From CAYGTK01 sp964352775 (lineage in GTDB: Bacteria > Bacteroidota > Bacteroidia > Chitinophagales > CAIOSU01): a stretch of 14,963 bases of DNA. The stretch covers positions 1-14,963 of the forward strand of contig CAYGTK010000100.1 of assembly GCA_964352775.1 (NCBI GenBank), in the 5' to 3' direction. Made by a program: the position numbers and the translations under genes. This document shows, piece by piece, positions 6,022-12,678 of this stretch. Each line of letters opens with the position of its first letter. The first letter of the stretch is position 1. The notes beneath the pieces are model-generated. The model saw only the letters and a program-made list of their open reading frames with translations, did no database searches and was not told the DNA's origin.

Positions 6022-8613
6022 CTACTGCTTAATTAGGCGATAAGCTTTACTTGCAGTTTCCCCTTGTGCATGTATAAAGTATACTCCATTAGCGTGAGCA
6101 CTCAGGTTAATAGTACCTGTGCGGTCAATACGCTGCTGATGAACTACTTTACCCATTATATCAAGCACTCTAATGTCGAAGGCACCAGCTAACTCCACCT
6201 GATACAGACCCGTACCTGGGTTAGGGTAAATACTGATGACAGTTTGTTGCGAGTTATCTACTCCTACGCTTATCTGCAATGCTGTAGCTACAGTGCTATC
6301 ACAACCGCCTGCAGTAGTGAAAACATCGTAGTAAGTGCCTGCTTCTGTTTGCCAAGCACCACCTGCGTAATAGCTTTCACCAGGTAGTATGGCTACTGCA
6401 ACATTAGTAACGTCTTCACCAGTAACTGTTAACGACAGTACACGAGTACTATCACATCCATTGCCAAGTGGATAATTGTCAGTATAAATTCCAGCAGTAG
6501 TATAGCCAGCATAGCTTTCGCCGGTACAAATACTTTCTTTAACAGTATGCGTAACCGCGTCACGGACAGTAAGGTCTAACATCCTCACTATATCGGCAGT
6601 AGGGGTCAGTAATGTATCAATGTAAATACCAGACTGCGTATACCCGAAAGCATCCGACCCTAAACAGATAGAGGTGTCTATCATTTGGGGGCGATAATTA
6701 CGAACCAATTCAAAGGTTCTATCGCTAGCAAAGAATTCTAGCGCATCTTCGTTTGCATTGTTCATACGTACGTTGTCAAAAGAGATCGTCAGGTCATTGG
6801 TGTTCACCAGTGGGTCAGCCAAAGTGAATTCTAGTTCGAATAGTGTACCAATAGTTATCCAATTGGCACCATCCATGCGGGTCATTGCCATGGCAATGTC
6901 TTGGTCTATCTGTTGCTCCGATGCTAGGTCAGTACCCATTGTACCTAGCACGGTGTTATTATAATGCAATTGGATAGAGCCAGGAACGATGTTGTCCATA
7001 TCCATTCCTAATCTTACTGCCAAACCATACAGATCATCTTGATAAGTTTGGAAATCTCCATAGCTGATAGCCATTCTAACGGTTTCACCACCTACTAATG
7101 TGTTCTGCGGATACTCTACAGTTAAAGTAGGGTCGCCAACTACGCCATTCTCTAATGGTCCCCAGCCGTTCGATTTCAAGTGGCTATTACCAAGGTTTTG
7201 GTTTACCGCTATCAAGTCAGTTCCATCTATAGTTCCATCACCATTGCAATCGGCATGACGGTAGTCTTGGTTACTCAAGAAATTGCGTTTCCAGGGCGCT
7301 GCAGCCTGCGGAACCCAGTTGTTCGAAGCACTAGGCCTTGCAGGGCCAGTTTGTCCACTCGCAATACCAATTGGTAATATATCTAGTGGGTCTACCACTT
7401 TATCTCCGTTAGTCTCCCCTGGCCATACATCTGCGGTATCACAATTCACTACTTGTAAATAAAATGCGCGAGAGGTAGCTCTACCTAGTAAACAGTTATC
7501 ATCATAAGCAGTAAGTATAACCACATTAGGGCGACCACCATTAATACTAGCCGGACCAGCAATTCCACTTACTGTAGTAACTGCTGGCTTACCATAAGCT
7601 GAGTCTGCTGAAAAGAAGGTATTGCTATTCGTGTTCAGTAGGGTAACATTTTCTAATGAGTCAGGATCGTCACCATACACCATAAAGCTTACGGTATCGC
7701 CCACGCAGAAAATAATAGTATCTACGCCAGTACCGTTAATTCCTGAAACGGTAGGTAGGTCTGGGTTGAAGAAAGTACCTGGGTTTATTACAACGAATTG
7801 AAGATCGCGACGCATGGTAGAGATCAACGCTCCAGCTCTAAACTCTTGAACCTCAACAGAAATTATAGAACTTTGCGCCATTGATGGAACGAAAGACATT
7901 GCACCAGTAGCAGGGTCGAAGTTGAAAGGCCCAGTAGTTGCTAGTGGTTGAGTTGCAGAAAAACCAGGATTAAAAGCAATAACACCTAGCGGCCCTGCTG
8001 ATTCTCTAGGGTCTACTAGTTTGTAAGCCAAGCTATCACCATCTAAGTCATAAGCACCCATATTATATATCACATTGGCACCCACGTATACATACGGTGT
8101 AAGTGGGGTAACGAATACTGGCGTACTGTTACCAGTTAATAGGCTATTGTCAACAATAGTTTCTGTGTAAAAGGATTGACCACTAGGGTTCACAACATTA
8201 GTAATTGCTGCATTTCGACAGCAATCATCCCAAGAAAATATCCATTCACCTTGGAAAGGCAAGGTTATCAGTCCTCTATACAAATGCTGCTCTACTCCTG
8301 GTAGTGCATTCGGATCATTACTATTACAGGTGTTTATAGTATCACCACAAGTAGTTGCTAAAGTATTTACTGCTACTCTGTTAAGTGTTACAAAGTCAGT
8401 AAAAGGTTGGCTAGTATCTGCACTGGTGTAGAAGATACTTTCTATTGACTGTGCAGGTATTCCGTAACAATCTCTATATAAATAGAGCGTTACCTCGTAG
8501 GTATTAGTGCTTTGTTGTAGTAGTGATAATTCACTTCCCATAATGTGAGTAGCAAAGCTTGTATTGGGTATTAAATAGAATAATACCGCCAATACGAATA
8601 GCGACTTTTTCAT
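6022..8613 (-). CDS. T9SS-secreted surface protein with dockerin-like and cohesin-like regions
   Basis: This 863-aa protein has a signal peptide at 1-21 (cleaved near NTSFA/THIMG). The N-terminal domain has THIMGSEL...YEVTLYLYRDCYG and WDDCCRN (129-134), hallmarks of a widespread Bacteroidota surface-protein domain. Residues 398-475 hold two dockerin-like calcium-loop segments, GETNGDKVVDPLDILPIG and ADCNGDGTIDGTDLIAVNQN. Residues about 495-635 look like a cohesin-type beta-sandwich (inferred from YGLAVRLGMD and the flanking strands). Residues 643-783 hold three stalk repeats of the family found in the protein at 1-3900. The sorting domain (793-863) begins ISIYPNPGTG and ends YRLIKQ. The family role is export by T9SS and surface attachment. 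Adhesion or polymer handling is an inference. Confidence 0.93.
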   Translation of the reverse strand: MKKSLFVLAVLFYLIPNTSFATHIMGSELSLLQQSTNTYEVTLYLYRDCYGIPAQSIESIFYTSADTSQPFTDFVTLNRVAVNTLATTCGDTINTCNSNDPNALPGVEQHLYRGLITLPFQGEWIFSWDDCCRNAAITNVVNPSGQSFYTETIVDNSLLTGNSTPVFVTPLTPYVYVGANVIYNMGAYDLDGDSLAYKLVDPRESAGPLGVIAFNPGFSATQPLATTGPFNFDPATGAMSFVPSMAQSSIISVEVQEFRAGALISTMRRDLQFVVINPGTFFNPDLPTVSGINGTGVDTIIFCVGDTVSFMVYGDDPDSLENVTLLNTNSNTFFSADSAYGKPAVTTVSGIAGPASINGGRPNVVILTAYDDNCLLGRATSRAFYLQVVNCDTADVWPGETNGDKVVDPLDILPIGIASGQTGPARPSASNNWVPQAAAPWKRNFLSNQDYRHADCNGDGTIDGTDLIAVNQNLGNSHLKSNGWGPLENGVVGDPTLTVEYPQNTLVGGETVRMAISYGDFQTYQDDLYGLAVRLGMDMDNIVPGSIQLHYNNTVLGTMGTDLASEQQIDQDIAMAMTRMDGANWITIGTLFELEFTLADPLVNTNDLTISFDNVRMNNANEDALEFFASDRTFELVRNYRPQMIDTSICLGSDAFGYTQSGIYIDTLLTPTADIVRMLDLTVRDAVTHTVKESICTGESYAGYTTAGIYTDNYPLGNGCDSTRVLSLTVTGEDVTNVAVAILPGESYYAGGAWQTEAGTYYDVFTTAGGCDSTVATALQISVGVDNSQQTVISIYPNPGTGLYQVELAGAFDIRVLDIMGKVVHQQRIDRTGTINLSAHANGVYFIHAQGETASKAYRLIKQ
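6265..6687 (-). repeat. Three stalk repeats shared with the protein at 1-3900
   Basis: Copies begin at residues about 643 (MIDTSICLGSDAFGYTQSG), 691 (VKESICTGESYAGYTTAG) and 739 (AVAILPGESYYAGGAWQTEA). The first lacks the GCDS motif (TPTADIVRML). The last lacks the SIC cysteine, exactly like the last copy in the protein at 1-3900, and likewise sits directly before the sorting domain. Confidence 0.85.
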
Positions 8614-8648
8614 GTTGATGTTGGTTTAGTTAGAAAGGGCTGTTGCTC

Positions 8649-8679
8649 TAAATTTAGGGTTTTCAAGCAGGACAACAAA
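8649..8679 (-). promoter_or_regulatory. Promoter of the T9SS protein at 6022-8613
   Basis: On the minus strand TTTG (8676-8679) is followed after exactly 19 nt by TAAATTTA (8649-8656). This is the Bacteroidota -33/-7 layout with one change (final G to A). The predicted leader is about 32 nt. It lies in the 122-bp gap after the dipeptidase gene, so the T9SS gene can be transcribed on its own. I saw no convincing terminator for the dipeptidase gene in this gap. Confidence 0.6.
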
Positions 8680-8735
8680 ATGAGTTCAGTAAAAGGCTAG
8701 GGTGGTGTCGGTTTATTGACTTTTGATCATCATTT

Positions 8736-10073
8736 TTAGTTAGCACCGAATGTACCTCGATGCACTAAAAACCATTCCCACATTTGTAAGAACTTTTCAG
8801 AGGCTCTTTTCACTGGGGCTAGGTCTACACCTTTCTGTTCCAGATGATGCCAATGTTGTGGCATAAAACCTGGATGGGGAAGTCCTAGTGTATCTATGGC
8901 GTTATAGATTACGCCATCTTTTTTTTCCCAACATCCATCTTCACCAACACGTGGGCGGGCATGGTTAAGCCAACCATTAAAATCGGTTTGAAAGCCAATG
9001 GAAATATCGTGTAGTTGTTCTTCGCTCAGATCATTGTAGGAGGTAAGAGATGCGTCATTGAATATCTCCGCCAAATTTTGCTCAATGAACAGCTTCAATT
9101 CTTGATAGGTGAATTGGTAAGAATCGATAGAGCCATCGCAATACCACGGGGCTATGCTATCCAACTTTGCTTGATATTCAGGATAAGGACGGTAAGCCTC
9201 TAAAGCTATACCTAAAGCCATCAAACCACCTTGTTTATAGATCTTTACAACTTCGTCTTTCGGAATGCCACGTTGAGTATTCTGTATAGGTAAAAAGCCA
9301 TCGTGCGTGCTAAGTGGTGGTATACCATGTTCTTCCATAAACTGCAAAGCATCGGTTCGTGTTTGGGGCGACATGTGAGTTATATCTATCATCATACCTG
9401 CATTGGCCATCCATAGGATGGCCTGCTTGCCCTTATCGGTCAGTCCCTTAGTTTTTCCAGGCGGATGAAAAACGGACTTTATAGTCCCTCTAAAATTGAT
9501 AACACCAGTTGCGGCACCAGGTAAAGTAGCAGCACCACCAAATTGATTGTCGACCAAATGAATAAAGGTCATAAAGGAAATACCCTGCTTTGCCCAGAAA
9601 TTGGCATCTTCTTGGCTTCTTATTAAAAATCCTGCTCCTTCTACAGAGTGAATAATAACTGTTTTATCAGTGGTATGAACATACTTTCTGACCTCAGCAG
9701 GGTTTTTAGCTACCACGAATTTATCTGAATGTTCGGCTACAAAATCATCAATGTATTTCAGCTCTGTCAATACCAATCGCTTAGCATCTCTGGGGTTCGA
9801 TAATACTTCGTGTACTATGGCGCCATGTACTATTATCCGTAAACCAGGGTTATCTTCTAAGTAATTGGCATAATTTACATTGGTTAGTTGGTGCTTATAG
9901 GTCAAGTTAGGCTCTTCCCCCTCTTCAAAATACTGTAGGCCAGGCTTAATAATTGGGTGAGCCATGTGCATGGTGGGATGTATCTGTAAGTCCATATACT
10001 CATGCACTACTTGGGCACTTACAAGCCGCACGGCGATGACAGATAATGCTATTAGTAAAAAGCGAATTGGCAT
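8736..10073 (-). CDS. Secreted peptidase M19 (membrane dipeptidase-like) metallohydrolase
   Basis: This 445-aa protein has a signal peptide at 1-20 (ALSVIAVRLVSA, then QVVHE). M19 motifs appear in order: DLQIHP (28-33) at the first metal site, HSVEGAGF with the bridging Glu145, FIHLVDNQFGGAA (170-182), LTDKGKQAILWMANAGMM then IDITH with His233, PLSTHDGF with His257, and SIGFQTDFNG with Asp364. The family hydrolyses dipeptides, including D-amino acid and beta-lactam-like substrates, with a two-zinc centre. Here the enzyme would be periplasmic or outside the cell. The first site reads D-L-Q-I-H rather than the HxD of renal dipeptidase, so full metal loading is not assured. The N-terminus is divergent from the fused acetyltransferase/hydrolase gene. 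The substrate is unknown. Confidence 0.87.
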   Translation of the reverse strand: MPIRFLLIALSVIAVRLVSAQVVHEYMDLQIHPTMHMAHPIIKPGLQYFEEGEEPNLTYKHQLTNVNYANYLEDNPGLRIIVHGAIVHEVLSNPRDAKRLVLTELKYIDDFVAEHSDKFVVAKNPAEVRKYVHTTDKTVIIHSVEGAGFLIRSQEDANFWAKQGISFMTFIHLVDNQFGGAATLPGAATGVINFRGTIKSVFHPPGKTKGLTDKGKQAILWMANAGMMIDITHMSPQTRTDALQFMEEHGIPPLSTHDGFLPIQNTQRGIPKDEVVKIYKQGGLMALGIALEAYRPYPEYQAKLDSIAPWYCDGSIDSYQFTYQELKLFIEQNLAEIFNDASLTSYNDLSEEQLHDISIGFQTDFNGWLNHARPRVGEDGCWEKKDGVIYNAIDTLGLPHPGFMPQHWHHLEQKGVDLAPVKRASEKFLQMWEWFLVHRGTFGAN

Positions 10074-10077
10074 CTTC

Positions 10078-10085
10078 TAAAGGTA
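10078..10085 (-). promoter_or_regulatory. Possible -7 box for the dipeptidase gene
   Basis: TACCTTTA on the minus strand differs from TAnnTTTG at the last base and sits 4 nt before the ATG at 10073, mirroring the arrangement of the divergent gene. No -33 element stands out at the expected distance, so this is weak. Confidence 0.28.
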
Positions 10086-10118
10086 AAAGAATTAGCACAT
10101 TGTACATTAACAACTGCT

Positions 10119-10126
10119 TATCTTTG
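10119..10126 (+). promoter_or_regulatory. -7 box immediately before the GNAT/nitrilase gene (near-leaderless)
   Basis: TATCTTTG matches TAnnTTTG exactly. A TTG at 10100-10102 lies 16 nt upstream of it. The box ends only 4 nt before the ATG at 10131, so transcription should begin within a few bases of the start codon. Confidence 0.55.
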
Positions 10127-10130
10127 CACT

Positions 10131-11678
10131 ATGAGCGAGATACAAGTAGATCTGGTAGATAATAGCCCAAGTATTGAACTACGACAACTGGAACTTAGTG
10201 ACTATAAGGAGCTAAAGAGATCGATGGAAGAGGCTTATGCCGATATGGATGATACCCCATGGGAACGTAGGCAGATACAGAAGCTATTAAAGGTATTTCC
10301 CGAAGGGCAAATAGCTGCTGTAGTAAATGGCAAGGTGGTAGCATGTGCGCTCTCGCTAACAGTAGATTACAAGAAATTTGGCGACCGCCATACCTATAAC
10401 AAAATTACGGGCAACGATACCTTTAATACGCATACCGAAGATGGCGACGTGCTTTATGGTATCGATGTATTCGTTCACCCTGAACATAGGGGTATGCGAC
10501 TGGGGCGTAGGTTATATGAGGCGAGAAAGGAGTTGTGCGAGCGCTTGAACTTACGATCTATTATCGCTGGTGGTCGTATCCCTAATTACTCAGAATATGC
10601 CGATGAGCTTACTCCAAAAGAATACATTGAGAAGGTAAAGAAGCAAGAAATACACGACCCCGTACTATCGTTCCAATTAGCTAACGACTTCCATGTAAAG
10701 AAGGTGATAAAAGGCTACCTGCCAGGCGATGAGGGCTCTATGGAATATGCTACACTTATAGAGTGGAATAACATTTACCATACGGAAACCGATCAGTGGA
10801 TGGATCAACCAAAAACGGTAGTACGATTAGGCTTGGTACAATGGCAAATGCGACTGTTCGGTAGTTTGGAAGCTATTAGCGAGCAAATGGAGTTCTTTGT
10901 AGATGTAGTGTCGGGCTACCAAAGCGACTTCGTATTATTCCCAGAGTTGTTCAATGCCCCGCTAATGGCAGATGACAATCACCTAAACGAGGCGGATGCT
11001 ATTCGCCGACTAGCGGAATACACAGAGCCTATTCGCCAATTATTCAGTCAGTTAGCGGTGAAGTATAATATCAATATCATCACGGGAAGTATGCCTTTGT
11101 TAGATGGTGACAGCGTTTATAATGTAGGTTACTTATGCCGAAGGGATGGAAGTTTTGAGCGCTATGAAAAACTACACATCACGCCCAATGAGGTAACCTA
11201 TTGGGGAATGACGGGAGGTGATAACATCCAAGTTTTTGATACTGATTGCGGTAAAATTGGGGTGCTAATATGTTATGATGTAGAGTTCCCTGAACTACCT
11301 CGTTTGATGGCTGAACAAGGTATGCAGATACTCTTTGTGCCTTTCCTTACAGATACACAAAATGGTTACACAAGAGTACGAAGCTGCGCACAGGCCCGTG
11401 CCATTGAGAATGAGTGCTATGTAGCTATTGCTGGTAGCGTAGGTAACCTACCCAAGGTGAACAATATGGATATTCAATATGCCCAATCGGCGGTATTCAC
11501 ACCTGCGGATTTTGCCTTTCCAGATAATGGGGTAAAAGCCGAGGCTACACCTAATACCGAGATGACCCTAATAGCCGATGTAGATATTGATAAACTAAAG
11601 CAACTACACAATTACGGTAGCGTCCGAAACTTGAAAGATAGAAGAACCGATCTGTATCAATTGAAAGTTAAGAAGTAG
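10131..11678 (+). CDS. Fused GNAT N-acetyltransferase / carbon-nitrogen hydrolase
   Basis: This 515-aa cytoplasmic protein joins two enzymes. Residues about 14-215 are a GNAT domain; the acetyl-CoA-binding motif A is GIDVFVHPEHRGMRLGRRLY (110-129). Residues about 230-505 are a nitrilase-superfamily amidase with the catalytic triad visible: Glu272 in LFPELF, Lys347 in YEKLHITPNE, and Cys381 in VLICYDVEFPEL. The arrangement matches the known bifunctional family that includes B. subtilis YhcX, and the length is normal. The hydrolase would cleave a C-N bond of a small amide or carbamoyl compound and the GNAT half would acetylate an amine. Neither substrate is readable from the sequence. The ATG at 10131 is supported because the GNAT fold begins a few residues later. 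The gene is divergent from the dipeptidase gene and its stop abuts the stop of the convergent next gene. Confidence 0.92.
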   Translation: MSEIQVDLVDNSPSIELRQLELSDYKELKRSMEEAYADMDDTPWERRQIQKLLKVFPEGQIAAVVNGKVVACALSLTVDYKKFGDRHTYNKITGNDTFNTHTEDGDVLYGIDVFVHPEHRGMRLGRRLYEARKELCERLNLRSIIAGGRIPNYSEYADELTPKEYIEKVKKQEIHDPVLSFQLANDFHVKKVIKGYLPGDEGSMEYATLIEWNNIYHTETDQWMDQPKTVVRLGLVQWQMRLFGSLEAISEQMEFFVDVVSGYQSDFVLFPELFNAPLMADDNHLNEADAIRRLAEYTEPIRQLFSQLAVKYNINIITGSMPLLDGDSVYNVGYLCRRDGSFERYEKLHITPNEVTYWGMTGGDNIQVFDTDCGKIGVLICYDVEFPELPRLMAEQGMQILFVPFLTDTQNGYTRVRSCAQARAIENECYVAIAGSVGNLPKVNNMDIQYAQSAVFTPADFAFPDNGVKAEATPNTEMTLIADVDIDKLKQLHNYGSVRNLKDRRTDLYQLKVKK

Positions 11679-12425
11679 CTACTCAGTAGTATATATAATC
11701 ACACCGAACTTGGTGTTCGCATTTAAGTCGGGTCTTTCGGGTAAATGCATCTTTGAAACGAAGCCATCTAAGTAGAGGGCGTTTTTGCAATTCAACTTGT
11801 CTCTGAACAGGCTTGCAAAGTCGTATAGATTTACGCGTTCGTTGGAAATGGCGAATACTACCTCTCCTTTATTATTTACTCCTACGCCGCTTCTGATATG
11901 TACGTTAGTGGAACCGTTCTTGAATGCAGGATGTAGCTTCCCATCTATAACCAGCATAGGTCCGCTTTGTGTAGCAAAGCTTACTTCTGTAGGTGGGTTG
12001 GTAGCATAGTTCTTAGTAGTATTCACTACTGCTCCATTAGCTGTCACAGCAAACACCCCATTGGGTTGAAGTAAAAAATTACCGTAGCCCTTCTCAGTTG
12101 TGTTTAGTTGCTTAAGTTGCTTTCCGTTCTCAATATATAAACCTACTGGTGCGCTATTTTTATCAAACATTCCACCATTGGTAGCAAATACTAGGGGAGT
12201 ACCCAGTTCTTTTTCCAGCGCTGAAAAGTGGAGTAGGGGTTTGTTGTCATTCCCTTTCCATTTCATTTTAATCGCATCTGCATTTGCAGTATATACTCTA
12301 TATGGAGTGTTTTTGTAGGTTACTGTTGCTTCAGTTGTTTCAACTTTAAGCTCTGTTCTATTACTAAAAGCAACAGTTAACCAGATAGCGGAAATTGCAA
12401 AGGACGTCCAAATGATCTTTCTCAT
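11679..12425 (-). CDS. Phosphodiester glycosidase family (NAGPA/DUF2233-like) exported protein
   Basis: The protein has 248 aa. Residues 4-20 (IIWTSFAISAIWLTVAF) form a signal peptide or membrane anchor, so it is probably periplasmic. Family motifs are TNGGMFDKNSAPVGLYIENG (82-101), the SGPMLVIDGKLHP segment (154-166), an Arg-containing strand HIRSGVGVNNKG (176-187), and the C-terminal CKNALYLDGFVSKMHLP (213-229). This domain is named after the human lysosomal enzyme that removes GlcNAc from phosphodiesters. Bacterial members are thought to act on sugar-phosphodiester or cell-surface polymers, but the substrate here is unknown. The start is the only ATG placing the hydrophobic segment at the N-terminus. 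An inverted repeat (12427-12463) and an array of dyads (12483-12592) lie directly upstream. Confidence 0.88.
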   Translation of the reverse strand: MRKIIWTSFAISAIWLTVAFSNRTELKVETTEATVTYKNTPYRVYTANADAIKMKWKGNDNKPLLHFSALEKELGTPLVFATNGGMFDKNSAPVGLYIENGKQLKQLNTTEKGYGNFLLQPNGVFAVTANGAVVNTTKNYATNPPTEVSFATQSGPMLVIDGKLHPAFKNGSTNVHIRSGVGVNNKGEVVFAISNERVNLYDFASLFRDKLNCKNALYLDGFVSKMHLPERPDLNANTKFGVIIYTTE

Positions 12426-12426
12426 G

Positions 12427-12463
12427 AACTCAAAACGCGATCTGGTAACAGAAATTTTGAGTT
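12427..12463 (-). promoter_or_regulatory. Inverted repeat abutting the phosphodiester glycosidase start
   Basis: The arms AACTCAAAA (12427-12435) and TTTTGAGTT (12455-12463) are perfect 9-bp complements around a 19-nt centre. The inner arm ends 1 nt before the ATG. It could be an operator or a leader hairpin limiting access to the start codon. No intrinsic terminator features are present. Confidence 0.5.
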
Positions 12464-12482
12464 AAGTAGTTGCCTTTTGTTA

Positions 12483-12592
12483 AAGAATCTTAATTGTTAA
12501 AGCTCTGGTATCAGTTAATAACTGAAACCTTGTAATGGCAGGAAGTCTTAGACTTTCATCTATTCAATAGTTCAAGTCACAGACTTAAACTA
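12483..12592 (-). promoter_or_regulatory. Series of inverted repeats at 31-bp spacing upstream of the phosphodiester glycosidase gene
   Basis: Dyad centres lie at 12487 (AAGA-A-TCTT), 12518 (TCAGTTA-A-TAACTGA, with three more outer pairs), 12549 (AAGTCT-T-AGACTT) and 12580 (AAGTC-ACA-GACTT, with five more outer pairs). The spacing is exactly 31 bp each time. The last three share AGTyNNNrACT in register. Together with the arm pair at 12427-12463, this fills most of the 200 bp between the rpsA terminator and the next gene. No clear TAnnTTTG box was found here. The function is inferred: an operator array or a structured leader. Confidence 0.45.
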
Positions 12593-12622
12593 GATATATT
12601 CTTTAAGCTGGGCTCGTAAAAC

Positions 12623-12654
12623 AAAAAGCCCCTCTAACATTGCTAGAGGGGCTT
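12623..12654 (-). terminator. Intrinsic terminator of rpsA
   Basis: On the minus strand, AAGCCCCTCTA and TAGAGGGGCTT form a perfect 11-bp stem with a 7-nt loop (GCAATGT), followed by a T-run. It starts 24 nt after the rpsA stop codon. This separates rpsA from the downstream phosphodiester glycosidase gene. Confidence 0.93.
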
Positions 12655-12678
12655 CCTTATCATTAAGCTGAAAGGCTA

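Noticed and set aside
8694..8735. Possible terminator after the dipeptidase gene
   Set aside because: The A+T-rich segment has only short self-complementary stretches such as TGATCA and no stable GC stem followed by a T-run.
12601..12622. AGC-TGG-GCT as a fifth member of the 31-bp dyad series
   Set aside because: Its centre is at 12610, 30 bp rather than 31 from the last dyad, with only 3-bp arms and no AGT/ACT half-sites.
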